A stretch of 64,000 bases of DNA from Flabesymbios commensalis (GCA_964017125.1 OZ024914.1:18169258-18233257), one strand, 5' to 3'. Positions 24,346-35,892 are shown, counted from the first letter of the stretch. The notes: generated by a model from the letters alone, not told the origin. Program-made: numbers and translations.

Positions 24346-25947
24346 GCTGTCACTCAGCAGTGCAACAGCCCCGAATTACCATGATCATAAAATTTAAATG
24401 GCAGCCATTTAAGAAAAATTAACAGTAAACTGCCTTTTTTTCATTCATTTATTATTGTAACTGGCAGCATAATGAAAAAGCTCACCACTGCGATTAAGGA
24501 TAGGATTTTCAAAGACTGGATCAACGTTTACAAGTGATATTCTATCTGAAATCTTCGTCTGCACATTTTAATATGTAGGCTAATGTGAGAAAAATTATTT
24601 TGTGAAAAATGCACACAATTTTTTTAAAATTCAAATTCCCACTAAATGATTGAAGTTAAACTCAGCCTCGAACCTGGACTACAACCACATTAACACAAGT
24701 CAGAGAAAAATCACTAAACAACGGCTCAAATTTACGTAGCCACTGTCAATGTCACCGCGACGACGGAAAAAACATAAACGGAACGTCATACGTAATATGA
24801 AGCGCGTCTTGGATGACACATGCTCAGAAGCGACACAACAATAAAGTCATCAAAATGATTTATTCCCTTTTCCACTATAGCCTAGCCAGTCTGTCAATTT
24901 GGTTAAAACATGACATTTTGCAAACTCAGTCAGGGAGTTTTTTTACTTCTTTATTTTAATGCAGGGCCCAATCTTTATAGGACCGTTGGAATGGATAATT
25001 CAAGATGGCCGCCATCCTAAAAAAATGACCCAAAAGCTGACCAAAAGACAGATGATTACAATTAAATACACTGTTTTGACTCATTTAGCCTTCGACAACA
25101 GATTATCAGTAATTAGGCCTACTGTTCGTGCTACTTTTGTCTGAAGATATACATATATAAAATCTGGCATTCGAAAGTGGGCCTGGTTAAGACGGCTGCT
25201 CCAGCATCTAAGTGATATCATACAGTGGCTGGTCACCATGAAGCACAGTGGTTTGGTCAGATGTATTGCAAGTTTCATCGCAGAAGGGGTGGGGGCTTTG
25301 GCAAGTAACAGCTGCCGTATGCGTCAAACAGTCATCACTGCTGAAAAATCTGTGTTGGCGGCGGCCATCTTAGATTTTTCAATATGACAATATCTGCCAA
25401 GGGTCACTCTTAGATAGGCCACCGCATTGATAATTAGTTCTGGCTCTCGACAGATTTGAATTCAGTGGGTCAAAATTTACAAGTGTGCCAAATAACATAC
25501 TTGTAAACCAAGCAAACCATGTAGTATGAGCTTCCAGGACGCAAGTCTACAAGAGGGGGGAGTGGATAAAACCTGTGGCAATAAATGTATTTAAGCTAAG
25601 CAATTCGTTGTTTTGCAGGCCATGCTATGTATGTAGTGTCTGATTTAATCTTCAAATCAGCAGCCTATGTGTTTTTTTAAATTGATTAGAACGAAATCAC
25701 GTAAATATAAATCATATTACCTCAGAATGCACATCGCGCTTGAAGACGCCATCGACAGTGCATGCCATGCGATTTGGCGAGTCTTTATGGGGCATGATCA
25801 AAGACCATATCGGTCTCTTGTTGCATGATCTGTGTTCGGAACATGTCGTGTAACTGGCCATAACCTAGGTGCGGCCCTTTGACCCACCCTCTGTCCAGAC
25901 GATACTTTTTTCAGGCGTCGTTAAGCATCATCGCCAAAGATTTGACC
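24346..25947. other. Unassigned DNA
   Basis: CAAGATGGCCGCCATCCT at about 25002 and GCGGCGGCCATCTTAG at about 25357 are inverted relatives of each other and may mark an unidentified element. There is no coding evidence. Confidence 0.5.
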
Positions 25948-26030
25948 TCTGCTGTGCAAAGGCAAATAACAGGAACTGCTTCATCTTCAAGTTAGCAGTA
26001 TGTTTGCTTGGTTACCTTTGCATTGTAGAC
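25948..26030. mobile_element. Pal-C foldback, variant arms
   Basis: GTGCAAAGGCAAATAACAGG on the left and TTTGCTTGGTTACCTTTGC on the right, centred on CTTCATCTTCAAG. The inner arms differ from the consensus. Confidence 0.6.
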
Positions 26031-26689
26031 TGTTTGACTTCTTAAATAGCAGCTATACACCACAGCTAGCTTCTTCCATGGTCTAGAGGGTCCTGAACAT
26101 GTTCACCGAAAAATATGAAATGTAGGCATACGCTTCAAACGGTGCATTCTAGAGTATATTTTTGTCCAAATATTTTTTGTTTTTTGAGAAGCTGAATCGG
26201 GGTGGGGGGTTCGCCACTGAATTACACGAACCCAATCTTAGATAAAAGTTGTTTTGTGGCGTTATTAGATTATTTTGAATTGCTTATGATATCATCATAT
26301 GGGCCTATACGTATGATGCTGATTGCTCAAAACTAGCATGCAAAATAGTACCGTCTTCGTAGGCCTACTCTACGTTTTTATAAATAAATCAAATTAGTAT
26401 ACATGCATATAAATACCACATTAATGTAGTGGTCCATTGTGAACCATTAACCTGTTAGCTTGATGAAAGTATACTCAGAAAACATGGCTTTCGATGATGA
26501 GAGAATGTAAAGTTAGCTAGCAAAAATAATAAATGATCAAACAAAATTATACACCAGCAGTACACCCGTACAATTCGGGTAATTTGTTGTAGGCCTACTA
26601 GCGGTACTAAATTCGAATAAAAATCATTTGAATAAACCAAATAATAAAAATTATGGCTATTGGATATAGTCATAGTGCATTTTAGAGCA

Positions 26690-26763
26690 ATGTCGACCCA
26701 ACGTCTTCGACGTTGATCCAACACTGTACAAATGTTATACAAATATTTTGCGTTTACTGGGAT
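26690..26763. mobile_element. Pal-B right half
   Basis: CCAACGTCTTCGACGTTGAT, ACAAATGTTATACAAATATT and GCGTTTACTGGGA. Confidence 0.7.
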
Positions 26764-27142
26764 GTGATTATTTAGGCCTATGTTTTATGACCAATTATAT
26801 AAACACCAATGCAGTGTAATCCGTATTCTCAAAGCGCTTGACCTAAATCTCAGGCATATGAATTGTCGAGATTGTCAACTCGACCAATCACAACCCTAAG
26901 ATATAGGCCTATGTGAACAACATTGAGAACACCAATCCACTGATATGGAGAATCTATGGTGAAATACTAGTATCTGAATGACTTAATGTAGATTTTTAGT
27001 GCATCGTGTTAACGATAAAATTGCGGATCGATACAAATATCAGCTGTGAGCCTAATCAAGTCTTGGATATGGTTAGCCCTAGGCCTGTTCATTTTGAATT
27101 AAAAGTATACTTACAATGTCAAGTCAAGTCAATGTACGTACA

Positions 27143-27303
27143 CATTTGGTGCGATTGGCTGCATATATGTGCTCTAACGCGTTATTTTTAACTAACGCGA
27201 AGTAAATGCACGTAAACTTTTGGTGACTGTTTTTTTCATCAAAAAGTGCGCTTGGCTGCCAATATGTGCTCTAATGCGTTATTTTTAACGAACGCGTGAG
27301 TTT
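27143..27303. repeat. Local tandem duplication of about 60 bp
   Basis: TATGTGCTCTAACGCGTTAT followed by TTTTAACTAACGCG recurs about 98 bases later as TATGTGCTCTAATGCGTTAT and TTTTAACGAACGCG. Each copy is preceded by TTGGCTGC. Confidence 0.75.
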
Positions 27304-28234
27304 TGTGCCTTGCGCAAGTCATTAATTCAGAAATCTGGACGCCAGTCTGCTCTATGAATATTTATTTGATCGGGCCTTTAATTTTCAATCAAAAACTTTT
27401 TGTCAAAACACTTGTGATACACGGCATTCCTATAAAGGCGAAAATATATAGCTAACATCTGAAATAATAACTTTAAAATATTAAATCTACTTCATCACAG
27501 AACCATGTTTTAATCTTTTAATCTTTTTTTAATTTAATTGTGCTTACCGACACTATTTATCTTTTTACTTTTTTTAAATGTATTAATATTTTTCAAATCT
27601 TGCTGTTTGGAAACACATTTCACCCTCAAAACGTGCTATTAAAAGTGCTAAAAAAAACAATAAACAGAGACAATAGCAAATTAATTAGTGCGTCGACGGA
27701 ATCGGCGCTTCTGCCTGAGTCAATTTTTTAGCTGCTCTTTATCTCTCTCACTTGCTTCAAGATTTGTTGTTCACTTATTTTTTGGTCCTCCAGCCCCACA
27801 TGGAATTATTTAAATGTTTTGGAAATTTAGAAAATTGCGGTGAAAATTCCATAAAAGTGGACAAATATCGCGCTCTTTCGCAACATATTTTGCTGACAAA
27901 AATCCATGGAGCTCATAATTAATTTGTTTTTGTCGTAGTCGTTTTTGGCGCTCAAAATTGTTAAAACTAATATAATTAATGGTTGGCGAGTCATGCAGTA
28001 GCATTACTTCATGGACATAATTATCTGATTTCCTCTTTTTTTTCATTTAAATGTGAACAATGCGCCGGTGATTTCAGCTTCCACTGGACGGAAAAGTAAA
28101 ATGGCCATATTCTACACACAAAGGGTAACCTCTCAATTATTAAGTCATCACAGAACGCTAGAAATGAGTTATCTTTCACGACCGGGTGCGCCAGAACTTG
28201 ATTCAAATGTCAAGAACCGGGATCGTTCTCAGCA
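27304..28234. other. Unassigned AT-rich DNA
   Basis: Nothing supportable. Open frames near 27810-28206 (minus) have no recognisable domain. Confidence 0.6.
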
Positions 28235-28312
28235 ATATCGTGCAAAGACAAACAGCAGTAACTGCTTACTTTTCAAGTGAGCTGTCACTGCTGTTTGCCT
28301 TTGCATAACACC
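28235..28312. mobile_element. Pal-C foldback, variant arms
   Basis: GTGCAAAGACAAACAGCAGT on the left pairs with ACTGCTGTTTGCCTTTGC on the right. The AACAGC/GCTGTT change relative to the family (AAGGC/GCCTT) is present on both arms. Confidence 0.8.
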
Positions 28313-28434
28313 CATATTCTAATAAGATTTAGTCTTAGTACCGGTAACAGGGTATAAGCATCTGATGGAAAGTATGCTTGTCGCAAAATATAATCACTTT
28401 CCATTTAGAAATGGCACCCGCCACTTGTACCCGA

Positions 28435-28528
28435 TCGCTCCAACAAACCTCTGGAATTCCAATTTCACTCAATGTTGGTTCGATGCTGGCCCAACATTGT
28501 ATCAGCGCCTCGTGCTTGCTGGAATGAT
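28435..28528. mobile_element. Pal-A relic
   Basis: TTTCACTCAATGTTGGTTCG, ATGCTGGCCCAACATTG and CAGCGCCTCGTGCTTGCTGG. The outer left arm is decayed. Confidence 0.65.
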
Positions 28529-29089
28529 ACAGCTGGCCGTGACAGCCAGTCTGTAGAAATACAATTACATAACAATCAGAGACATCTGGTGAATGGAGCA
28601 TGAACCATCTCACAAACACGACAAGGCATATTGGCCGGCTTTCTGTATCAATGCACGAGGGGAATAGTGATTTCCGAGGTATTTCACGGTGTGCCCTGCA
28701 GACACAAGACATTGTTCCCATGGTAGATTAATATAATGCATCGATTATTTGGTTTTTGAATACATTTTATATCATAATGACACATAAGATAGGATGGATT
28801 AAGCGAAGATGGATTAAGCCTAAGCCAACAAAAACACGAAGCAGTAGACCTAGGCCTATAAAAATAATTACTTTGCTTAGTATATAAGCCTAAATATCAA
28901 CTTAAAAGGTCTAGTTTTTTGTGAACAAAAAAACAGATATGTCTCCCTTCCAGCAGCATAACCATAAAGGTTGATAGCTAATAGATGTAGTGTCAATGGC
29001 TTTTGTAATTAATGTTAGTAAATGGCTCCTGTGGACAGTAGAGACTATGTATTAGGCGGAATTTATTACGTTTTGGTGCGAAACACTTG

Positions 29090-29206
29090 TCAACCCTCCC
29101 AGCATACACGACGTTGACCCAATGCTGGTTCACCCCCTGCGACGCTCGCCTAGCATCAAACCAGCACTGGTTCAACGCCTCGTGGGTTGAACGCAGCCCA
29201 GCAAAC
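29090..29206. mobile_element. Pal-A MITE
   Basis: CCCAGCATACACGACGTTGA, CCCAATGCTGGTTCA, GCGACGCTCGCCTAGCATCA and TGGTTCAACGCCTCGTGGGT. First of a run of related palindromes reaching 29817. Confidence 0.75.
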
Positions 29207-29279
29207 ACACAACATTTGTACAATGTTGGACCAACGTCGAAGACGTTGTCCCGACGTTGTACAAATGTGTTTTCTGGGA
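29207..29279. mobile_element. Pal-B MITE, short form
   Basis: CCCAGCAAACACACAACATT, ACAATGTTGGACCAACGTC, GAAGACGTTGTCCCGACG and GTACAAATGTGTTTTCTGGG. Confidence 0.75.
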
Positions 29280-29324
29280 ATAGCAGCTGATCTGGTATTG
29301 CTTGCAGCTTACTTCTGGCTGCGA

Positions 29325-29395
29325 TTACAAGCCGACGCCGACCCAATGTCTGTTAAATGTTGGGCCAGCGTCGCCGGTGCTGGCCAGTATCCATT
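29325..29395. mobile_element. Pal-A relic
   Basis: CGACCCAATGTCTGTTAAAT, GTTGGGCCAGCGTCG and CGGTGCTGGCCAG form the left arm and centre. Confidence 0.6.
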
Positions 29396-29459
29396 CTGTC
29401 CTAGTCAATACTTAATTATGCTGGTACCTGCATGCTGGCGGTAAAGTACGGGCACGATG

Positions 29460-29628
29460 CTTTGAACCAAAGCTTGGTAAATGTTAGCCTGCCGTCTGTA
29501 ACGCTGGCCCACATTCAGCTTGGCGACAACACGACACAGTAACACAATACTGGGCTAATGTTGGCTCAGCGTCGTAGACGATGGGCCAACAATAGTCCAG
29601 CATTGGGTCAACGTCTCGTGTTTGACCG
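29460..29628. mobile_element. Two Pal-A relics
   Basis: The first (29460-29525) keeps TTTGAACCAAAGCTTGGTAA and CTGTAACGCTGGCCCAC. The second (29545-29628) keeps CTAATGTTGGCTCAGCGTCG, TAGACGATGGGCCAACA and GGGTCAACGTCTCGTGTTTG. Confidence 0.6.
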
Positions 29629-29707
29629 CCTGTACGATAGAAAGCGCTAGAGAGAAATGAATGGGAGACAGACTCACAGCACATAAAACTCACAGCACAG
29701 ACTGAGA

Positions 29708-29816
29708 CCCAGCAAACACGAGGCGTTGAACCAGTGCTGGTTTGATGCTGGGCCAGCGTCGCAGACTGTGGGCTAGCTTTGAACCAGCATTGGGTCAGCA
29801 TCTCGTGTATGCTGGG
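29708..29816. mobile_element. Pal-A MITE, complete
   Basis: CCCAGCAAACACGAGGCGTT to CATCTCGTGTATGCTGGG, with the inner arms TGGTTTGATGCTGGGCC / GGGCTAGCTTTGAACCA meeting at GCGTCGCAGAC. Confidence 0.85.
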
Positions 29817-30364
29817 GACAGACGAGCGGCCAAGGGTCAACCAACATCTCACCACCTCTCTGTGAGAGGGGAGACATAATTATGCTCCATGATAACCTGA
29901 CCAATACAAAATATACTTCTTTTGAACAGCGAATGTCAATCAGAAGGATGTAAACTACACTAGGTCTAAATAACGTAAACATATCAGAGCGGGAAGACGA
30001 ACCAGCGAATGCTGGTGCGACAGTAGCCCCAGTGGCTGAAACAGGTTTCAGCCACAGATTAACCGCGTACAAAATCGTGGGACATTTCTTTGGCCTGTAT
30101 CTGAAAATATCGGGGAATAATCAGGTAGAATTTTTTTTTTTTTAGAATCAGTAACATTTTAGTTCCATGCCCGCATGCTCAGCTCAGAGGTCGCACAGTC
30201 ATTAAAAATGTATGGATATTTTTCGGACCTTGGGGTCGAGATCTCAGTCACCGCCATGTTGAATTTTTCGGGTAAAGCAAATACATAACAGCAAGTGTGA
30301 CAGGAGGCAGCGTGTGACCTTTATACTATGACCTTGACCTGTCTAGGTTTAACCCTGATCCCAC

Positions 30365-30800
30365 TTAACCCTTAAAGCGCTGAAATGTTTTTGTATAAAC
30401 AATGAAGACCGAAAGATTATTCAATTTGAGGTCATCATAAAAGTCTTAGTTAGCTCTGTCCGCTTCATTTGAATACCTAGGACCCATGTTATGGCTCTAC
30501 GACCTTTATAAATATTTTACTCTTTTAGTGGGGGGGGGGGGGGAGATCGATTTTAGACGTCAGAATCTCAGTGGCGGATCCAGCATAGGGTGTACCCGGC
30601 GTACGCCCCCCCCCCCGTTATTAGTGAAAATATTGAATTTTAATGCATTTTTTTAATAAAGTGAAGCTAACACCCCTTTTTCAGCCAAAATGTGGCTTAC
30701 GCTCCCTCCTCTTGCACATTCTGCATCCGCCACTGGAATCTGACGTTTATAGACGTCAGATTCTGACATCTAAAGTCGGCCTCCGCACTGAAAGGGTTAA
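30365..30800. mobile_element. TTAA-E element, reverse, split by another insertion
   Basis: TTAA flanks both ends (30365-30368, 30797-30800). From the left: CCCTTAAAGCGCTGAAATG, ACCCATGTTATGGCTCTACG, a run of about 15 G, then GATTTTAGACGTCAGAATCT. The element resumes after the insert as GAATCTGACG... TAAAGTCGGCC... AAAGGG. Without the insert it is about 255 bp. Confidence 0.85.
30563..30741. mobile_element. CAGTGGCGGATCC-type TIR element nested in a TTAA-E copy
   Basis: The element at 30569-30735 begins CAGTGGCGGATCCAGC and ends GCATCCGCCACTG. GAATCT is present on both sides (30563-30568, 30736-30741) and once in uninterrupted TTAA-E copies, so it is a 6-bp target duplication. The interior includes a run of C and has no coding potential. 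Confidence 0.8.
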
Positions 30801-30993
30801 TATGTTTCATTAGCCGAAAAAATCTCAGTTCTTGGGAATGAAATGAGTGTTTAAACATGAAAATTTGCCAATTCGTGGTATCAGATTAAACAAAATTATG
30901 AGTAATTTGCACCCAATTGAAATTGTGTCGCAGTAGCGAGATACAATTTCAGGTGGGTGTAAATTTCAAGTATTTCATTCAGCTTTTTAAGGG
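30801..30993. mobile_element. TTAA-D variant
   Basis: GAGTGTTTAAACATGAAAAT, AATTTGCACCCAATTGAAAT, the hairpin TTGTGTCGCAGTAGCGAGAT and an end TTTTTAAGGG followed by TTGA. It follows directly on the preceding TTAA-E element. Confidence 0.7.
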
Positions 30994-31158
30994 TTGAGTA
31001 TCTGAAAGATAAATAAGCTAAAATAGTGAAGCTTGGTTAGAGAACCACCACATAAAATAATAAATTCTACTAAAGTACCCATTTACTTTGTTTTTACTCC
31101 ATAATTTCAATGACAGACAGCAGCACAAGATTTTTGCGCCTTTCAGTCCACAAGACGG

Positions 31159-32171
31159 GACAGGTATTGTAAGTAAGTAAGTAAAATTTCTGCTTTACTT
31201 CACTTTTCGGCCAGTATGGCCATTTAAGTGAAAATTCCAGGTATTACAATATCCCATATTGTATAGTTAAAGTAGTAAAGGAAAGACAAAGCTAATAAAA
31301 GCATGTACTAAAATATTCAGTTTAAAGTGTTTTATATGATAAGATGACGATGCTCCTGGCACCTATATGTAACGAGTCTGATGACATGTTGAAGCGCCTG
31401 CACTACAACACAGTTTAATGGGTATAAAAATATCAGTAATACTACATGTATATACTATAATCAAAAAAAGTAAACCCATTAAGACATAAATATGAATGAC
31501 ATAAACAATGAACAGAGAAACCATTAGGTAAGTAAGTAAATGTCTTCTTTACTTCACTTTTCGGCCAGTATGGCCAGAGAAATCATGAAACCACAAAAAA
31601 TTCTCAAAAATTAAAGACTTACAGTGCCCCACAGTTGGTAATAAGGTCTGTGATATTGGAGGACATCACAGAGCGATCACGAACCGTGAGGACACCGTAA
31701 GTCACCACAGGCTAATTGTACGGCAATGGCTTCTCTATGACATGCTGCATTATCCGCCAGGATGCCACAGAGAAACCATTAAAACAATGAAGTGAAAAAA
31801 TAATTATATGGCAATGGTTTCTTTCGGACATCCCGTCCAACACCAGGATGCCAAAGAGAAACCATTTACAAAAACGAATACATACAATAGAAATACTTAA
31901 GACAGTCCCGTATACTAATAGAACGTTAGACACACATCCACATACCGAATTAGATCATATTGAACATCACAAACCAATGACTATGCTCTGTATTTACCGC
32001 CAAACCGATTTTATATAGATTGAAAAGTAATGCAAAATACTCTAGACCCATATGTAATAACGTGAGAATAACACAATATTAATACAACGTTTGGGTGTGC
32101 TTGGCCTTCTAAGAAGTTGCCCAGGGGGGACCACGCGGAGGTGACACCCTTCCCCCCCGACAGGTATTGTA
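31159..32171 (-). mobile_element. Probable retroposon flanked by 13-bp direct repeats
   Basis: GACAGGTATTGTA occurs at 31159-31171 and 32159-32171. Just inside the left repeat is AGTAAGTAAGTAAA, which on the minus strand is a short-repeat 3' tail of the kind LINEs and SINEs carry. A 50-bp block (tail plus CACTTTTCGGCCAGTATGGCC) occurs again at about 31527-31577, and AGGATGCC...AGAGAAACCATT occurs twice near 31760 and 31845. This suggests a nested or internally repeated element. No protein was recognised. Confidence 0.55.
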
Positions 32172-32181
32172 GGCCTTGTGT

Positions 32182-32288
32182 CCCTGACCAGAAAACACAA
32201 GCCGTTCAGCCGATGTTGATTTGATGTTGGTCTAGCGTCGTGGGCTAACATCAAACTGACATTGGCTCAGTGCCCCACATTTGCTGGG
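32182..32288. mobile_element. Pal-A relic
   Basis: CCAGAAAACACAAGCCGTTC, TTTGATGTTGGTCTAGCGTC, GGGCTAACATCAAACTGAC and CACATTTGCTGGG keep the palindrome with several mutations. Confidence 0.65.
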
Positions 32289-32819
32289 TATTGTTGTTGC
32301 ATTCTTCATTCTTCACAAGATGACCATCTCTACCAATCCAAAGCCTACGATATGTTGTAATTTGTACGAGAATATGGCCCCTATTAAATTAATTCAACTT
32401 ATCAAATAGAAAATTGCAACACTTTTTAAAACATTACGTTTGTAACTTTAATTAATATATTAAACTAGAGAAGCCCTTTTATATAAATTTGAATTATTTT
32501 CCCTTATTGAATAAGAATTGAGATAACTCTCCTATCGAAATAGCCGAGGATCAACCTTTGTCCTACCAGGTCTGTATTAATTCATTTTTTTGTTTCCAAC
32601 CAAATAATGTACCGTAACTGTAATTGAATTCGGTCCATTTGGAATTGCGTATTTCCCACGAAGAATATAATTTTGGAATTGCATTTTTCTATAAATAATT
32701 GTTTTCATCATTTCAAGCTAGTGATCAGGTAATTGTGTTTGGAAATGAAGTTTCAAATAAAATGAAAAATAGTAACTGGGGATAATTCAGCGGTACATTA
32801 AATGTTAACTTTTAACCCA

Positions 32820-33042
32820 TTAACCCTTACAGCGCGGTGAGCGACTTTAGTCGTCAGAATCTTCTGACGACTAAAGTCACTCACCGCGCTGTAAGAGTAA
32901 AACTATTTATAATGGTCGTAGACCTATAACATAGGTATTCAAATGAATCAGTATGAGCTAAATAAGACATTTTTAATAATTTCAAAATGAAAAAACCCTT
33001 TGATCTCCATGGATTTTACAAAAAAGTTCAGCGCTTCAAGGG
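32820..33042. mobile_element. TTAA-E element with near-perfect hairpin
   Basis: TTAA (32820-32823) then CCCTTACAGCGCGG. Arms at 32827-32859 and 32862-32894 pair over 33 bases with one mismatch and a 2-base loop. The body TAATGGTCGTAGACCTATAA, GATCTCCATGG and the end GCGCTTCAAGGG follow. It is the cleanest copy in the window. Confidence 0.9.
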
Positions 33043-33049
33043 TTACCGC

Positions 33050-33112
33050 AAAATTATTTAATTTGAATATTCACTCACTTGAAGTTGTCTCGCTAAAAAT
33101 TGTCACCCTTTA
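33050..33112. mobile_element. TTAA-D fragment
   Basis: TATTCACTCACTTGAAGTTG followed by TCTCGC remains of the hairpin. Confidence 0.4.
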
Positions 33113-33120
33113 TCTTTGAC

Positions 33121-33310
33121 TCGTTTAAAAGCAGATATTTATTTTGTGTGCTAATAACAAAATGGAAGAGGCGATGCCCACACAAAGAAGGATTATTATT
33201 AATTAAAATGTGAAAAATCGCAATAAATCGGCTTTTTTTATTCAGCCAGTTTTGAACTTGTCCAAGAACTGGTTACAATAGCCCACCTTTTTTAATTGAA
33301 AGGCGGGCTA
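33121..33310. mobile_element. Hel-1 short copy (3' end of a Helentron-like element)
   Basis: One core unit (GTGAAAAATCGCAATAAATC, GAACTTGTCCAAGAACTGG) leads into AATAGCCCACC...GGCGGGCTAA, the same 3' hairpin as the 51.8-kb element. It is a single-unit version of an element that elsewhere carries a ~160-bp tandem array. Confidence 0.7.
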
Positions 33311-33329
33311 AAAATGACCAAAAGTCTGC

Positions 33330-34065
33330 CATTTAAAATGTAATTTTCTTGAAACTTTGCAGGACATATTCCTCTCAAAAACCGCACATTTCGTTCAATA
33401 GCAATGGTCTAGCTATCTGCTACGATTTCCAGATATAATACATATTATAGTCAATATTTTTTCAGGGCATATTCCCCCTGAAATCGCACATTTTATTCTA
33501 TAGTGATGGGCTAGCCACCTCGTGCGGTTTCCCAAATATTACGCATTTTGCGTTAATAATTGCCGCATGTCAGCCATTTTTAGTTTAATTACGTTGAAAT
33601 TTTTCAGGACATATCTCTCCCTGAATCTGCACCTTTTGTTATATAGTAATGGTCTAGCGATCTGGCTCGATTTTCCAGTTATTAAACATCAAAAGTGGCC
33701 GCAGGTTGGCCATTTTGAATTTGATCATTTAAAATTTCCATGTATATCCCTGCCTGAACCTGCACATTTTGTTCAAAAGTAACGGTCTAGCTATCTGGCC
33801 TGTTTTCCATATAATAAGCATATTAAAAAAAATAATGGCCGGTAATCGCGATTCAGGCCGCCATGACCTAGTTTCTGTCAAGCACATAGGGGTCACAAAA
33901 AGTTCAATAGTGAAATTACTCAAGCTTAGTCATGATTAACCTGTACGTGGAATTTAATGTGAATTCCAGTTACGTGAAACAAGTAGTAGTTAGTGCTAAA
34001 AGTGGCGGACAGTCGGACGGACACACCTGGTGACGACTACAGGCATACCCCAAAATTTTGGATGA
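33330..34065. repeat. Hel-3: four degenerate ~130-bp tandem units and tail
   Basis: Units near 33345, 33460, 33600 and 33740 share CAGGACATAT, CTGCACATTTTGTT, TAATGGTCTAGCTATCTGG and GGCCATTTTGAAT. They are followed by a unique tail with GTGGCGGACAGTCGGACGG. The arrangement (tandem core, then unique 3' end) resembles Hel-1, but the sequence differs. Confidence 0.6.
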
Positions 34066-34069
34066 GGCC

Positions 34070-34855
34070 CAAAAAGAGTGCTGACGCTAACGATATCCCC
34101 ACCATTAATTAAAGTCAATAATGGCCTCAAAGTAAAAAGATAGGTCAAAGGTCATAACCTCAAGAAGACACATCTACACAACCTAAGGGATGTGTGTGTG
34201 CAATATGAAAACAATCCAGCGAACGCTTTTAGAGATGTTTTCCGTAAACTGAACATCATCAGCCATCAATTAAAGTCGATAATGGCCTCAAAATCAAAAG
34301 TCAAAACTTTGGAAAAAATTAGGTCGAAGGTCGTAAGGCACATATACACGTATTTATCTCTGGTTTTGGCGAGGGAAACTCATTTTATTATGTATATTAT
34401 ATTTTTATACTTTTATGCTTATACTTTTTGTACATAGATAAATATAGTTGCTGCCTAACTTGCAGAGGCTTCTATAAGCCTGTTCTAGCGCGAAACAACC
34501 AATGTTGTATATAATATTTAAATGATATAATGTGTATATTTTTTTGTATCTGTTTTTAAATTCATATATGTTTTGTTTAAAATTAAATAATAATAAAAAA
34601 AATACGCACATTCTTTACAATATGGAAACAATGCGGCTAACGGTTGCCAAGAATTTGTCCGGAAACGGTGACTATCCTGGCGCCATCAATCAAAGTCAAC
34701 GATGGCCTCACAATCGAAAGTAAAAAAAGGTCATAACCCCCAAAAGACACATCTACACCACATTTTGAATCCCCGCCCCTACTTTATGGGGCAAGGGATA
34801 AAAACGAATATAATCGGGACTGACGGTGAAAGTGCTTATCACGTCTATATCCGTT
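34070..34855. mobile_element. Hel-2: Helentron-like element, core interrupted
   Basis: AAGAGTGCTGACGCTAACGA opens it. TAATTAAAGTCAATAATGGC recurs at 34102 and 34266 (164 bp apart) and, after about 310 bases of unrelated AT-rich sequence, at about 34688. It ends at CCGCCCCTACTTTATGGGGC then AAGGGATAAAAA, a short hairpin plus tail shared with the copy at 45.4 kb. Confidence 0.6.
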
Positions 34856-35049
34856 TCCAGCTTTTTATCAGTCCTACACACAATCAAGTTTGAAGGATAA
34901 ATGGATAATGAATTAGCTAGATTGACAAATGCTTTGATTCAAATTTGTAACTAGGGCCAAAGGCCTCATGTAGCTGGGGCAAAGGGAAATACTACAAATT
35001 TTTCACTTATAAGGGTGTGTCATTCAGAATGGCATACTCGCTCATAACG

Positions 35050-35215
35050 GCATGCCCTTATATGCGTATCAAATCTGAGATTTTGATAAAATTGTGATGT
35101 TTTACTGTTGATCGCAACACACACCATGCAACGGCGACAACAGTAAATGAACGAGGAATGGTGTGTGTTTATTTTATCTATATCAAGACTTATATCAATG
35201 GATAATTAAATGAGG
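35050..35215. repeat. Dispersed ~160-bp repeat, copy 1
   Basis: TATCAAATCTGAGATTTTGA, GTTGATCGCAACA and ATATCAATGGATAATTAAA are shared with 36980-37125. The two copies are about 75% alike by eye. Family not recognised. Confidence 0.7.
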
Positions 35216-35892
35216 CTCATCCTCATGCCACAGCTTCACCTTGACTGAGGTTGGAAATGTCCCAATTTTAAGTTTGTCATGTCGGACCGGCAACAGCTTA
35301 AATTTGGCTATTTATCATAGAGCTGAATTAAATCTCCAATTCTAGAAGTGTAGGCCTACTGCATCTGATGTTGTCCAAACCAACACGGGTCCACTGTTAC
35401 ACAGTATGTGTTTTAGGCCTAACCTCATTGGGGGGGGGGAATGCCTAGGTAGAGGCTAGGTAGGCCCACATCACATCAAAATAGTAGATTTGTTCACTAT
35501 GCATATAATTTTTAAATGAATGGCTAGACTACAATGAGCAGAAAATTATACCCCACAGTTATCAAGTTAGCATGGCAAGGGGTGGCATGTCTTAGACATC
35601 TTTTTTTGCAGATATGGGATACTTTACTATGAGATTATATCATTCATACATATCACTAACAAAATTATATGAAAACGTTACTGAAAGATATTTAGCAGTC
35701 TGCATTGAACTTGAATTTCTAGTCTCAGTTGCAACTTCCATGGTGACACTGCCAGGTCTTGTCTTGACAGAAAAATAGCCATCAATTGATGGAAGGACCC
35801 CTCGGCCGTATGCTCTATCCATCAACATCAAGAATTAACTCGGCCCAAAGGCCTCATAATGTGTTTGGACAAAGGCATTGACTAGCGATTCA

